A stretch of DNA of 64,000 nt from Buttiauxella sp. B2 (GCF_006376615.1 NZ_VEXQ01000008.1:124001-188000); one strand, 5' to 3'; positions 1 to 11,108 are shown, numbered from the stretch's first letter. Numbers and translations: made by a program. The notes: generated by a model not told the origin, from the sequence alone.

Positions 1-345
1 CACTTCTGGGTCACTGTCTTTGAGCAAATAGCCGTCGGCTCCGGCATCAATAAGAGTGAAAATGTCGCTGCGTGAATCTGAAACAGTCAGCACGACGATA
101 CGCGCACTGACACCATCCCGGCGTAAGGCGTTTAACGTATCCAGCCCGCTCAGACCTTTCATATTCAAGTCGAGCAAGATGAGATCTGGAGACAGTCGAT
201 TTGCCAGGCTAATGGCCTCGGCTCCGCTGCTGGCTTCGCCCACCACGGAAAAACTATCATCCATCTCGAGTAGCTGACGAATACCACGACGCATTAACGG
301 ATGATCATCAACGATCAATACCTGGCAGATAATTTTCTCACTCAT
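1..345 (-). CDS. narP: Nitrate/nitrite response regulator NarP, N-terminal part
   Basis: Partial gene running off the left edge; the visible 115 codons are the receiver domain. The acidic pair D13-D14, phospho-acceptor D59 (in LLDLNMKG) and the conserved Lys (LLKDSD) are all present. The stretches around DLNMKG-SGLDTLNALRRDGV and IDAGADGYLLKDSDPEV match NarP as I know it more closely than NarL. The DNA-binding LuxR-type domain lies outside the window. The start ATG is 50 nt after the narQ stop on the same strand, so narQ and narP probably form one operon. NarP is phosphorylated by NarQ (and NarX) in response to nitrate and nitrite and activates genes such as nap. In E. coli narP is unlinked to narQ. 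Confidence 0.9.
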   Translation of the reverse strand, partial: MSEKIICQVLIVDDHPLMRRGIRQLLEMDDSFSVVGEASSGAEAISLANRLSPDLILLDLNMKGLSGLDTLNALRRDGVSARIVVLTVSDSRSDIFTLIDAGADGYLLKDSDPEV

Positions 346-395
346 CACAACCCCCACAATTGTTCATATTTTTATCGTTATAAATTTGCTGATGT

Positions 396-2093
396 TTAAA
401 GTGTCGTCTGTTCTGACGGCGGCGAACGAAAATTCATCGTAATAAGAGTTCCACCCAGCACAGGGCGTGAAATAGTCAGCTCGCCACCTAAGCGTGCGGC
501 GCGCTCATGCATAATATTTAATCCGTAATGCCCTTCAGGTTCGGTCAGGCTGGCAATCCCATTGCCATCATCAACAATATTCACCGTATGAATCCCCGAA
601 AGGGACGTACTACAGCTTACGGATATATTACGTGCTCGCGCATGTTTAATCGCGTTCAGCACACCCTCACGGATAATCTGTAACAGGTGCACCTGCTGTG
701 GAGCATCCAGAGCCTGAGTTGGAATATGGCAATCAAGCGTAATCGTGGCCGCTGTCTGGTTACGCAGCGGGGCAATCATTTCCTGCAAAGCTGCGGTTAA
801 ATCTGCTTGCTGGAGCGTCAGGCGGAATGTGGTTAATAACTCACGCAACTGGCGGTACGCATCGTTCAGTGCCTGGGAAAAATCATCAATAATGTGCTGC
901 GCGGATGGGTTCTCTGCGGGTACGGCACGCTTTAGCAACGCCAGTTGAATACGCAAATAAGAGAGCACTTGTGCCAGCGAATCATGTAATTCGCGGGCAA
1001 TCGTTGCACGTTCTTCCATCAGCAATAACTGTTGATAGTGTTTTTGCGCCTGATTGAAATACAGACCACGGCCCAACATATTGGCCAGGCTTTGCATTAA
1101 CACAAGCGGCGGGCTGCCCGCTGGAGCCTGCCAGCGCAGTAAGCCTAATTCTTCATCCTCAAGGACAATGGGCAATGTTTGCCACTCTTCATTTTTTTGT
1201 TGAACACCATCGTGTATTTTCCAGTTTTCACCCGTTTTCATTTCAAGATAACTGACCGGTGTTTTCTGACGCACCTGCTGCAAAACTCGCTCAAAACAGT
1301 GTTGATCAATGGTGCTGACGGTGAGCGCCTGCGAACAGGCATATAGCACTTCCAGCGTCTGGTTAGCTTCCTGCAAGTCCAATGTTTTTTCCTGCACGCT
1401 CTCTTCTAGCGAGCGGTAGAGTTTTTGCAACTCACCAGACATACGCGTAAAGGTATGCGCCAACAAACCCAGTTCATTCGGTAATTGCGTATTCAGCGGC
1501 GGGTAATTGAATTCGCCGCGTTCAATGGAAGCACTGGCTTCCATAAGCTTGTTCAGCGGTGCCACAACCTGGTGGCGAAATCGGCGTAAGGTAAAAAAGA
1601 CCAGTGTGAAAATGGCGATAAAACCCACTACCGAGGCCATAACTACCTGCATCATTTTGCGTTCGGCATAATGTTGAAGCGCTAAAACAAACAGATCGAT
1701 TTGCTCTACATAGCTGGTGATGTTGTCCTGATACCATTGCAGGTCGCCACGGCGAAGATGGTTTTCCATCGCGATCCAGGCATGGTTAATGCTGTCAAAA
1801 CGGCTACGCACTTCAGCGGGAACCCACAACTTTTCTAATTTTATCAGGGCAGGTGAGCGTAACGACTGGCTGTACTGTGCAAGATGGTTATCCAATTGTG
1901 CACGGTCGCCCTGTAAATCATAACCAAGGCGATAGCTCTGCATACGTAATGAACCGGCTACATTCACCGCCTCTGCGTCACGCAAACTGCTGGCAAGAGT
2001 TAGCATCGCGATGCCTGTGGAAAGCAGCGATAGCAATACGATGTAAAAGAAGGCGCGGGCCAGGCTAGTTGAGACCGAGCGTTTTACTATCAC
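396..2093 (-). CDS. narQ: Nitrate/nitrite sensor histidine kinase NarQ
   Basis: 565 residues, the usual NarQ length (E. coli 566). An N-terminal membrane segment (about 13-34) and a second one (about 147-168) bracket a periplasmic sensor domain with the P-box-like stretch GSLRMQSYRLGYDL, which binds nitrate in this family. A HAMP linker follows, then a Cys-containing central region, and the HPK7-type transmitter with the phospho-acceptor His in TIARELHDSLAQVLSYLR near residue 370. The ATPase part carries NAIKHA, the DDGNGI N/G1-like motif and HYGLNIM. It is divergent from aegA and followed after 50 nt by narP. It autophosphorylates on nitrate or nitrite and passes phosphate to NarP/NarL. Adjacency to its own regulator gene differs from E. 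coli, where acrD follows narQ. Confidence 0.96.
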   Translation of the reverse strand: MIVKRSVSTSLARAFFYIVLLSLLSTGIAMLTLASSLRDAEAVNVAGSLRMQSYRLGYDLQGDRAQLDNHLAQYSQSLRSPALIKLEKLWVPAEVRSRFDSINHAWIAMENHLRRGDLQWYQDNITSYVEQIDLFVLALQHYAERKMMQVVMASVVGFIAIFTLVFFTLRRFRHQVVAPLNKLMEASASIERGEFNYPPLNTQLPNELGLLAHTFTRMSGELQKLYRSLEESVQEKTLDLQEANQTLEVLYACSQALTVSTIDQHCFERVLQQVRQKTPVSYLEMKTGENWKIHDGVQQKNEEWQTLPIVLEDEELGLLRWQAPAGSPPLVLMQSLANMLGRGLYFNQAQKHYQQLLLMEERATIARELHDSLAQVLSYLRIQLALLKRAVPAENPSAQHIIDDFSQALNDAYRQLRELLTTFRLTLQQADLTAALQEMIAPLRNQTAATITLDCHIPTQALDAPQQVHLLQIIREGVLNAIKHARARNISVSCSTSLSGIHTVNIVDDGNGIASLTEPEGHYGLNIMHERAARLGGELTISRPVLGGTLITMNFRSPPSEQTTL

Positions 2094-4417
<2,324 letters not shown>

Positions 4418-4427
4418 TCGTTAATTT

Positions 4428-4460
4428 CACCCCAGTTCAACGCTGGGGTGAGCGTTTGTT
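4428..4460 (+). terminator. Rho-independent terminator after aegA
   Basis: Perfect 8-bp stem CACCCCAG/CTGGGGTG (4428-4435 and 4443-4450) with a 7-nt loop, followed by a T-rich stretch (GTTTGTTTT). It lies 10 nt after the aegA stop and separates aegA from nap transcription. Confidence 0.75.
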
Positions 4461-4479
4461 TTACAAACTCAATTCCTTT

Positions 4480-4493
4480 TTGATCCCACCCCA
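4480..4493 (+). promoter_or_regulatory. FNR-like half-conserved site upstream of nap
   Basis: TTGAT-N4-CCCAG: the left half-site is perfect against TTGATNNNNATCAA, the right half matches at 2 of 5 positions. Its centre (4486.5) is exactly 20 bp upstream of the centre of the NarP-like site at 4499-4514. As I recall the E. coli napF promoter, FNR is at -64.5 and NarP at -44.5, the same spacing. The geometry, not the weak right half, is the main support. Confidence 0.5.
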
Positions 4494-4498
4494 GTATT

Positions 4499-4514
4499 TA
4501 CCCCTAAAGGGTGA
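4499..4514 (+). promoter_or_regulatory. NarP-type 7-2-7 site upstream of nap
   Basis: TACCCCT-AA-AGGGTGA, an inverted pair of TACYYMT-like heptamers with the 2-bp spacing that NarP requires. The first heptamer fits fully, the second differs from the consensus at one position. The window itself encodes NarP and NarQ just upstream. Confidence 0.65.
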
Positions 4515-4515
4515 T

Positions 4516-4551
4516 GCCTCTACCACCCCTTTGTCACATAACGTAACACGT
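4516..4551 (+). promoter_or_regulatory. Inferred nap core promoter
   Basis: If the NarP-like site is centred at -44.5, transcription starts near 4551. TAACGT at 4539-4544 is then correctly placed as a -10 element (4 of 6 matches to TATAAT). No good -35 is present, as expected for an activator-dependent promoter. This is an inference from geometry only. Confidence 0.4.
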
Positions 4552-4570
4552 AATAAAAACCCGCGTATCC

Positions 4571-4691
4571 CCGTCACATTTCAAGTCGCTGGTGCGTTGG
4601 CTGTGTTTGCTCACCCGAATCACTTACTTGAGTAAGCTTATCGGGATTCGCTTTCTTGCCACCCTCCAACAACTCGGATTGTTTTGGGTAG
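4571..4691 (+). repeat. ERIC element in the nap leader
   Basis: About 120 bases matching the enterobacterial repetitive intergenic consensus: TTCAAGTCGC near the left end, GTGCGTTGGCTG, the central palindrome ATCACTTACTTGAGTAAGC flanked by CACCCGA and TCGGGATTCGC, CTTGCC, and AACTCGGATT..TTTTGGGTA at the right end. The parts that the classic ERIC PCR primers recognise are plainly visible. It lies between the inferred nap promoter and napF, so it would be transcribed as part of a long nap 5' leader. Confidence 0.88.
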
Positions 4692-4771
4692 AAAACTACG
4701 GAAATAACACAGAAGTGTTTGCCGGTTTCAATCCTTAGAAATCTGGTATTTGTGAAGCAAGGATGTGCCTG

Positions 4772-5263
4772 ATGGCTGATTTTTCCCGACGTGGATTATT
4801 AACAGGGAGCTTTCGACGCTCCACCACTGCCTTCCGCCCACCATGGAGCGGGGATGAACAACATTTTCTTGTTGATTGCACTCGTTGCAATGCCTGTTTG
4901 TCAGCTTGTGAAACCCGCGTTTTAAGACGTGGCCTGGGTGGTTACCCCGAAGTTAACTTCAGCAATGGTGAATGCACCTTCTGCTATGCCTGCGCACAAG
5001 CTTGCCCGGAAAAACTTTTTCTTACGCGCGCGGTTTCTCCCTGGGAACATACCTTGTCGATTGGCGATAACTGTCTTGCCAGAAACAGTGTCGAATGCCG
5101 TAGCTGCCAGGACATCTGCGAAACACAGGCTATTTCATTTCGCCCCTCTGTGCAGGGCATTGCCCAACCTTTACTCAATCAGACCGATTGTACGGCCTGC
5201 GGTGCATGCATCGCAGGTTGTCCTGTTTCAGCCATCTCCATGAGGCACGCAAATGCAAGCTAA
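4772..5263 (+). CDS. napF: NapF, ferredoxin-type maturation protein of periplasmic nitrate reductase
   Basis: 163 residues with four cysteine clusters: CTRCNACLSAC, CTFCYACAQACP, CRSCQDIC and CTACGACIAGCP. NapF is a cytoplasmic Fe-S protein that binds NapA before Tat export and is thought to help load its iron-sulfur centre. An upstream in-frame ATG exists at 4763, but AAGGA (4759-4763) stands 8 nt before the ATG at 4772, which also gives the family-like N-terminus MADFSRRGLLTG. First gene of napFDABC; overlaps napD by 11 nt. Confidence 0.93.
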   Translation: MADFSRRGLLTGSFRRSTTAFRPPWSGDEQHFLVDCTRCNACLSACETRVLRRGLGGYPEVNFSNGECTFCYACAQACPEKLFLTRAVSPWEHTLSIGDNCLARNSVECRSCQDICETQAISFRPSVQGIAQPLLNQTDCTACGACIAGCPVSAISMRHANAS

Positions 5264-5516
5264 CTGGCACGTCTGCGGCCTGGTGGTTCAGGCTCATCCA
5301 CAAGATATTCTCGCAGTCAGTACTGCATTGAACGCGCTACCCGGCAGTGAAGTCGCGGCAAGTGATGCTGAGCAAGGAAAATTAGTGGTGGTTATAGAAG
5401 CGGCGCGTAGTGATGCGCTGCTGAATCAAATTGAGTCGGCACGCAATATTGCGGGTGTGCTGGCGGTGTCGCTGGTTTATCACCAGCAGGATGAGCAAGG
5501 TGAGGAAACACCATGA
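5253..5516 (+). CDS. napD: NapD, NapA-specific Tat chaperone
   Basis: 87 residues, the normal size for NapD. It starts inside napF and ends 4 nt into napA (ATGA overlap), so translation is probably coupled. The sequence ([13 protein letters not shown], then a small alpha/beta ferredoxin-like fold) fits the family. NapD binds the twin-arginine signal peptide of NapA and holds back export until the molybdenum cofactor and Fe-S cluster are in place. Confidence 0.93.
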   Translation: MQANWHVCGLVVQAHPQDILAVSTALNALPGSEVAASDAEQGKLVVVIEAARSDALLNQIESARNIAGVLAVSLVYHQQDEQGEETP

Positions 5517-7999
5517 AACTCAGTCGTCGTAGCTTTATGAAAGCAAACGCTGTTGCAGCCGCGGCGGCTGCCGCTGGCCTTAGCATACCAGGCGTGGCCC
5601 AGGCTGTTGTCGGAAAACAAGATGCCATCAAATGGGACAAAGCTCCGTGCCGTTTCTGTGGTACCGGTTGTGGCGTGTTAGTCGGTACCCAGGATGGCCG
5701 TGTCGTGGCAAGCCAGGGTGATCCGGATGCGCCTGTAAACCGTGGCCTGAACTGCATCAAAGGCTATTTTTTGCCAAAAATCATGTACGGAAAAGACAGA
5801 CTCACCAAGCCATTGCTGCGCATGAAAGATGGTCAGTACGATAAAGAAGGTGAGTTCACTCCAGTCAGCTGGGAGCAGGCCTTCGACATCATGGAGCAAA
5901 AATTCAAAACCAGCCTAAAAGAGAAAGGGCCGGATGCAGTCGGTATGTTTGGTTCCGGGCAGTGGACAGTGTGGGAAGGTTACGCTGCGTCCAAATTGTT
6001 CAAGGCGGGTTTTCGTTCCAATAACCTCGATCCGAACGCCCGCCACTGCATGGCATCTGCCGTCGTGGGCTTTATGCGCACCTTCGGTATGGATGAGCCG
6101 ATGGGCTGCTACGACGACATCGAGCAGGCCGATGCATTCGTGCTGTGGGGCTCGAACATGGCAGAGATGCACCCGGTTTTATGGTCGCGCATCACATCTC
6201 GTCGTCTGTCGAATGAAAATGTTAACGTTGCCGTTCTCTCTACCTTCCAGCATCGTAGTTTTGAGCTGGCCGACAACGGCATGGTGTTCACGCCGCAAAG
6301 CGATCTGGCGATCCTTAACTACATCGCCAATTACATCATTCAGAACAATGCCATCAACGAGTCGTTCTTTAAGCAGCATGTGAATCTGCGCAAAGGGGTG
6401 ACCGATATCGGCTATGGTTTGCGCCCGACACATCCACTTGAAAAAGCGGCCAAAAACCCAGGTTCTGATGCTTCCGAGCCAATGAGCTTTGAAGATTACA
6501 AGGCCTTTGTTGCTGAGTACACGCTGGAAAAAACCGCCGAAATGAGCGGCGTGCCAAAAGACCAGCTCGAAGCGCTTGCTCAGTTGTACGCTGACCCAAA
6601 TAAGAAAGTGATTTCTTATTGGACGATGGGTTTCAACCAGCATTCCCGTGGCGTATGGGCTAATAACCTCGTCTACAACATCCACTTGTTGACCGGAAAA
6701 ATTTCTAAACCTGGCTGTGGCCCGTTCTCCTTAACTGGTCAGCCGTCGGCTTGTGGAACGGCGCGTGAAGTTGGCACCTTCTCCCATCGCCTGCCAGCAG
6801 ACATGGTGGTGACTAACGATAAACACCGTCAAATTGCTGAAAATCAGTGGCAACTACCTGCCGGAACCATTCCTGCGAAAGTGGGCCTGCATGCCGTGGC
6901 ACAAGACCGCGCGCTGAAAGATGGCAAGCTCAACGTTTACTGGGTGATGTGTAACAACAACATGCAGGCCGGACCGAATATCACCGAAGAACGTATGCCA
7001 GGCTGGCGTGATCCGCGCAACTTCGTGATTGTCTCCGATCCGTATCCAACGATCAGCGCATTGAGCGCGGATCTGATCTTGCCGACGTCAATGTGGGTGG
7101 AAAAAGAAGGGGCTTACGGCAACGCTGAACGTCGCACTCAGTTCTGGCGCCAGCAAGTTAAAGCGCCGGGTGAGGCAAAATCCGATCTTTGGCAGCTAGT
7201 GCAATTCGCGAAACGCTTCAAAGTGGAAGAAGTTTGGCCTGCTGAATTAGTGGAAAAGAAACCGGAATACCGCGGAAAAACGCTGTTCGACGTGCTGTTT
7301 GCTAACTCTAACGTCAGTAAATTCCCGGTCACTGAACTGGCAGAAGATCAGCTCAATGACGAATCTCGCGAGCTGGGATTCTATCTGCAAAAAGGGTTGT
7401 TCGAAGAGTACGCCGCATTTGGCCGTGGTCACGGACACGATCTTGCACCGTTTGATGACTACCACAAAGCACGCGGTTTACGCTGGCCAGTGGTTGACGG
7501 TAAAGAAACACTCTGGCGCTACAGTGAAGGCCACGATCCGTATGTGAAAGCGGGTGAGGGTTTCAAATTCTACGGTAAACCGGACGGCAAGGCCGTTATC
7601 TTTGCGCTGCCATTTGAGCCAGCGGCAGAATCCCCAGACCTTGAATACGACCTGTGGTTATCAACCGGACGCGTGCTGGAACACTGGCATACCGGCAGCA
7701 TGACACGCCGCGTACCTGAGCTACATCGCGCCTTCCCGGAAGCGGTTTTGTTCATTCATCCGCTTGATGCAAAAGCGCGTAATTTGCGTCGTGGTGACAA
7801 AGTGAAGGTTATCTCTCGTCGTGGCGAAGTGATTTCGATTGTCGAAACCCGTGGTCGTAACAAGCCACCGCAAGGGCTGGTCTACATGCCGTTCTTCGAC
7901 GCCGCGCAACTGGTGAATAACCTGACGCTGGATGCGACCGATCCTCTTTCGAAAGAGACGGATTATAAAAAATGCGCTGTAAAACTGGCGAAGGTGTAA
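5513..7999 (+). CDS. napA: NapA, periplasmic nitrate reductase catalytic subunit
   Basis: 828 residues (E. coli 828). Tat signal peptide with SRRSFMK at the start and an Ala-rich core ending near GVAQA (about residue 31). The [4Fe-4S] ligands are C46, C49, C53 (CRFCGTGC) and C81. The likely molybdenum-ligating cysteine is C179 in ARHCMASA. The protein belongs to the bis-MGD DMSO-reductase family and reduces nitrate to nitrite in the periplasm with electrons from NapB. It follows napD with a 4-nt overlap and is followed by napB after 10 nt. No truncation or odd composition. Confidence 0.98.
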   Translation: MKLSRRSFMKANAVAAAAAAAGLSIPGVAQAVVGKQDAIKWDKAPCRFCGTGCGVLVGTQDGRVVASQGDPDAPVNRGLNCIKGYFLPKIMYGKDRLTKPLLRMKDGQYDKEGEFTPVSWEQAFDIMEQKFKTSLKEKGPDAVGMFGSGQWTVWEGYAASKLFKAGFRSNNLDPNARHCMASAVVGFMRTFGMDEPMGCYDDIEQADAFVLWGSNMAEMHPVLWSRITSRRLSNENVNVAVLSTFQHRSFELADNGMVFTPQSDLAILNYIANYIIQNNAINESFFKQHVNLRKGVTDIGYGLRPTHPLEKAAKNPGSDASEPMSFEDYKAFVAEYTLEKTAEMSGVPKDQLEALAQLYADPNKKVISYWTMGFNQHSRGVWANNLVYNIHLLTGKISKPGCGPFSLTGQPSACGTAREVGTFSHRLPADMVVTNDKHRQIAENQWQLPAGTIPAKVGLHAVAQDRALKDGKLNVYWVMCNNNMQAGPNITEERMPGWRDPRNFVIVSDPYPTISALSADLILPTSMWVEKEGAYGNAERRTQFWRQQVKAPGEAKSDLWQLVQFAKRFKVEEVWPAELVEKKPEYRGKTLFDVLFANSNVSKFPVTELAEDQLNDESRELGFYLQKGLFEEYAAFGRGHGHDLAPFDDYHKARGLRWPVVDGKETLWRYSEGHDPYVKAGEGFKFYGKPDGKAVIFALPFEPAAESPDLEYDLWLSTGRVLEHWHTGSMTRRVPELHRAFPEAVLFIHPLDAKARNLRRGDKVKVISRRGEVISIVETRGRNKPPQGLVYMPFFDAAQLVNNLTLDATDPLSKETDYKKCAVKLAKV

Positions 8000-8009
8000 G
8001 GGGGATTAA

Positions 8010-8462
8010 ATGATGAAAACAACCATCCTGACAAAGACGTTATTTCAATGGGCTACTGCGTTTACTTTGCTGGTAAGTGGTGCGTTATGGGCTGCAAACG
8101 GTGTGGATCTGACACAGTCTCCGGAAGTTTCTGCTACACCGGAAGGTTCGATACACATGCCAAAGCAGCAAGGGCGTATGGCGCTCAATTACGTCAATCA
8201 GCCGCCAATGATTCCGCATAGTGTCGATGGCTACCAGGTTTCAACTAACACTAACCGTTGCCTGCAATGCCACGGCGTGGAGCATTACCGCACGACGGGG
8301 GCACCGCGCGTGAGCCCGACGCACTTTTTAGATAGCGATGGCACAGTACTTTCTAACGTCGCGCCGCGTCGTTACTTCTGCTTGCAATGCCATGTTCCTC
8401 AAACCGATGCGGCACCGATTGTCGAAAACACATTCACGCCGTCTAAAGGCTTTGGGAACTAG
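8010..8462 (+). CDS. napB: NapB, diheme cytochrome c subunit of Nap
   Basis: 150 residues with a signal peptide ending near LWAANG and exactly two heme-binding motifs, CLQCHG and CLQCHV. It passes electrons from NapC to NapA. The SD AGGGGG lies 6 nt before the ATG at 8010; a second ATG follows directly. In E. coli napG and napH lie between napA and napB, but here napB follows napA after 10 nt and no remnant of napGH is present. Confidence 0.95.
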   Translation: MMKTTILTKTLFQWATAFTLLVSGALWAANGVDLTQSPEVSATPEGSIHMPKQQGRMALNYVNQPPMIPHSVDGYQVSTNTNRCLQCHGVEHYRTTGAPRVSPTHFLDSDGTVLSNVAPRRYFCLQCHVPQTDAAPIVENTFTPSKGFGN

Positions 8463-8470
8463 AGGCCATT

Positions 8471-9073
8471 ATGGATAAATCAACCCGTAAACCCGGTATC
8501 ATCCGACGTATATGGCAGTGGTGGCGTCGCCCAAGCCGCCTGGCACTTGGCACGTTATTGCTGATTGGTTTCGCTGGCGGGATTATTTTCTGGGGCGGTT
8601 TTAATACCGGCATGGAAATGACTAACCGCGAAGAGTTTTGTATTGGTTGCCATGAAATGCGAGCCAACGTCTACGAAGAATATATGCAGACCGTGCATTA
8701 CAACAACCGTAGCGGTGTGCGGGCTACTTGCCCTGATTGCCACGTTCCCCATGAATGGGGGCCGAAAATTATACGTAAAATTCAGGCCAGTAAAGAGTTG
8801 TATGCCAAAGCGTTTGGTTTAATCGACACGCCGCAGAAGTTTGATGATCATCGCCTGGCGATGGCGCAAAGCGAGTGGCGCAGGATGAAAAACAACAATT
8901 CGCAGGAGTGCCGAAATTGCCACAACTTTGACTATATGGATTTCACCGCCCAGAAAACGGTTGCGGCAAAAATGCATGATAAGGCGGTAAAAGATGGGCA
9001 AACCTGTGTGGATTGCCACAAAGGAATAGCGCATAAGCTGCCGGATATGAGCGAAGTTAAAAACGGCTTTTAG
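8471..9073 (+). CDS. napC: NapC, membrane-anchored tetraheme cytochrome c quinol dehydrogenase
   Basis: 200 residues of the NapC/NirT family. One N-terminal membrane anchor (about 24-44) is followed by a periplasmic domain with four CxxCH motifs (CIGCH, CPDCH, CRNCH, CVDCH). It oxidises menaquinol and feeds NapB. Last gene of the operon. Since napGH are absent, it should be the only quinol-to-Nap route here. No hairpin terminator directly follows; an ERIC-like repeat begins 20 nt downstream. Confidence 0.96.
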   Translation: MDKSTRKPGIIRRIWQWWRRPSRLALGTLLLIGFAGGIIFWGGFNTGMEMTNREEFCIGCHEMRANVYEEYMQTVHYNNRSGVRATCPDCHVPHEWGPKIIRKIQASKELYAKAFGLIDTPQKFDDHRLAMAQSEWRRMKNNNSQECRNCHNFDYMDFTAQKTVAAKMHDKAVKDGQTCVDCHKGIAHKLPDMSEVKNGF

Positions 9074-9092
9074 CTTTTCGGTAGATTAATTA

Positions 9093-9277
9093 TTCCCCTA
9101 AATAATTCGAGTTACAGGACAAAAGGCTTAGCTTTTGAACAGCGCTTGCGCTGACCCCAAAGGGGCGAGGCTACACTGAGTAACGCGGCCAGATAGCAAG
9201 TCCCTAGGAGCATAGTGATCTATGTGACTGGGGCGTGCAGTCGCAGCCAACGCATTTGCAGCTTGAAGTATGACGGG
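9093..9277 (-). repeat. ERIC-like element with internal insertion, downstream of napC
   Basis: Minus-strand ERIC: read in reverse it has CGTCATACTTCAAGCTGC, GCGTTGGCTGCG, a diverged central palindrome (CATAGATCACTATG), CTATCTGGCC and ATAACTCGAATTATTTAG-like ends. About 66 bases at 9120-9185 interrupt the standard element. The insert contains the hairpins CAGCGC-TT-GCGCTG and CCCC-AAA-GGGG. ERIC copies with insertions of about 70 bp at fixed places are known. The orientation is opposite to the copy at 4571-4691, so the two bracket napFDABC. Confidence 0.75.
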
Positions 9278-9342
9278 GGGCAAGACAAACGCTACATGAA
9301 AGCCTATGATTATCGGCTCCCCTAACTCATTGTGGAGACGGT

Positions 9343-9918
9343 ATGTCGATTAAAATCGAAGTCATCAAAGATAAAATCCTCTCAGATAATTACTTCATTC
9401 TGCGTAATATCACCTACGATCTATACCGTAATGAAGCAGAAGCTATCCGTCACAAACGTGAAGTGTATGACCGTGGTAACGGCGCAACAATATTGCTGTA
9501 TAACCGTGAGAAAAAAACGGTGGTGCTGACGCGCCAGTTCCGCATTGCAACATGGGTTAACGGCAATGCTGATGGCATGTTAATTGAAGCCTGTGCAGGC
9601 TTGTTAGATGCAGACGAACCGGAAGTTTGTGCGCGTAAAGAGGCCATTGAAGAAACCGGTTATCAGGTTGGGGAAGTCGAAAAAGTATTCGAACTGTATA
9701 TGTCTCCGGGCGGCGTAACAGAGTTAATTTACTTCTACATCGCTGAATACACCGAGGCACATCGCGAACACGCTGGTGGTGGTATTGATGATGAAGATAT
9801 CGACGTGCTAGAACTGCCTTTCCCAAGGGCACTGGAAATGGTAGCAAATGGTGAAATTCGTGACGGAAAAACGGTTATTCTGTTGCAACTACTGCAATTA
9901 CGCAGACTTATGAATTAA
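9343..9918 (+). CDS. nudK: GDP-mannose pyrophosphatase NudK
   Basis: 191 residues, the size of E. coli NudK. The Nudix box runs [22 protein letters not shown] (about 88-109), with the catalytic REUxEE-type core KEAIEETG. Further family stretches are [10 protein letters not shown] near the start and [13 protein letters not shown]. It hydrolyses GDP-mannose to GMP and mannose 1-phosphate. The SD GGAGA precedes the ATG by 5 nt. In E. coli nudK lies next to aegA; here the nap operon separates them. Confidence 0.94.
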   Translation: MSIKIEVIKDKILSDNYFILRNITYDLYRNEAEAIRHKREVYDRGNGATILLYNREKKTVVLTRQFRIATWVNGNADGMLIEACAGLLDADEPEVCARKEAIEETGYQVGEVEKVFELYMSPGGVTELIYFYIAEYTEAHREHAGGGIDDEDIDVLELPFPRALEMVANGEIRDGKTVILLQLLQLRRLMN

Positions 9919-10055
9919 AAACATTTAAATTCAACCTATTACGGATGAATGATTTTAAGTAAATCTATCCGATAAATCCGATTGAGCGCAAACGTTAACC
10001 AGACGAAGATATCGCCACTTTTTGTACGATTTTTCTCTTCGTCATTACAGGATGT

Positions 10056-11108
10056 GTGTCGCCAATGTGTCAGTGGATCAAATCGCTGTTTCTCTTTTTA
10101 TTCTTTATAGCGAGCTCCGTTTTCGCGGCACCGGCACAAAAATCTTTCTCCGACTGGCAAGTTACCTGCAATAACCAAAATTTTTGTACGGCCCGTAACA
10201 CTGGGCTGCATCAAGGGTTGGTCATGACTCTTACCCGCAGTGCGGGGGCGCATACTGATGCGACGCTGAGAATTGATCTAGGGAATATGAACACCACGGA
10301 AATTAAAGCCCCGTCAATTGCTCCGCACATGCTGGTTGAAGGCGAACCGCTGGTGCTGGATTTAGCCAAATGGCAGGAAACGCCACATCATCTTAAAACG
10401 GGAGATGCTGATGCGATTAACAGCTTCCTGGGTAAAGTGGTTAACGCCGATGCGATTACGCTGTCGCAAGGGCAGGGGAATATCTCTTTAGTTGGGTTGA
10501 AAGCGTCACTGTTGTTTATCGATAGCCAGCAACAGCGAGTAGGCAGCGAAACGGCGTGGATTAAGAAAGGTGACGATCCGCCACTGAGTGTTCCACCTGC
10601 GCCCGCGCTGAAAGAAGTCACGCTGACTAACCCAACGCCAACGCCGTTGACACAGGTCGAGCTAAGTGACCTGATGGATTACGGCACCTGGCGCATGAAT
10701 AATAGCCAATGTTCGTTAGATCCCGCCCGCCGTGAAGTCCGTGTTTTTGCAATCAGTGATGATAAAGTGCTGCTGATGACTGGCTGTGAAGCTGGGGCTT
10801 ACAACGTTGTCGATCTCGCCTGGATTGTGTCGCGCCAGAAACCGTTCGCCGCCAGACAAATTCGCTTAAAACTGCCGTTTGCGCCTGCAAGTGGGAATAC
10901 AGAACTCGAGCTTATGAATGCAGGTTATGACGAAACCAACAAAGAGCTGGTAACACTTGCCAAAGGACGCGGAGTCGGCGATTGCGGCGTGACAACTCGC
11001 TGGCGTTTTGACGGGCAACGTTTCCGTTTGGTGCGTTATGCAGAAGAGCCGACGTGCGATGGGTGGAATGGGAGTGCCTCGTGGCCGACTTTGTGGGTGA
11101 CGAAGTAA
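10056..11108 (+). CDS. ypfG: YpfG, DUF1176 exported protein
   Basis: About 350 residues with a signal peptide (KSLFLFLFFIASSVFA, cleavage before APAQKSF). The body matches YpfG (KSFSDWQVTCNNQNFC, ETAWIKKGD-PPLSVPPAPALKEV, LDPARREV, GDCGVTTRWRFDGQRFRLVRYA). Two starts are possible: GTG at 10056, 3 nt after the SD AGGA, or ATG at 10065, 12 nt after it. DUF1176 proteins have no established function. Convergent with tktB across a strong inverted repeat. Confidence 0.88.
   Translation: MSPMCQWIKSLFLFLFFIASSVFAAPAQKSFSDWQVTCNNQNFCTARNTGLHQGLVMTLTRSAGAHTDATLRIDLGNMNTTEIKAPSIAPHMLVEGEPLVLDLAKWQETPHHLKTGDADAINSFLGKVVNADAITLSQGQGNISLVGLKASLLFIDSQQQRVGSETAWIKKGDDPPLSVPPAPALKEVTLTNPTPTPLTQVELSDLMDYGTWRMNNSQCSLDPARREVRVFAISDDKVLLMTGCEAGAYNVVDLAWIVSRQKPFAARQIRLKLPFAPASGNTELELMNAGYDETNKELVTLAKGRGVGDCGVTTRWRFDGQRFRLVRYAEEPTCDGWNGSASWPTLWVTK

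Noticed and set aside
56-277. Open frame of 73 codons on the plus strand
   Set aside because: It is antisense to narP, whose receiver domain is certain; no SD and no recognisable protein.
4763-4771. Upstream ATG for napF
   Set aside because: The AAGGA ribosome binding site would touch this ATG directly; spacing and family N-terminus favour 4772.
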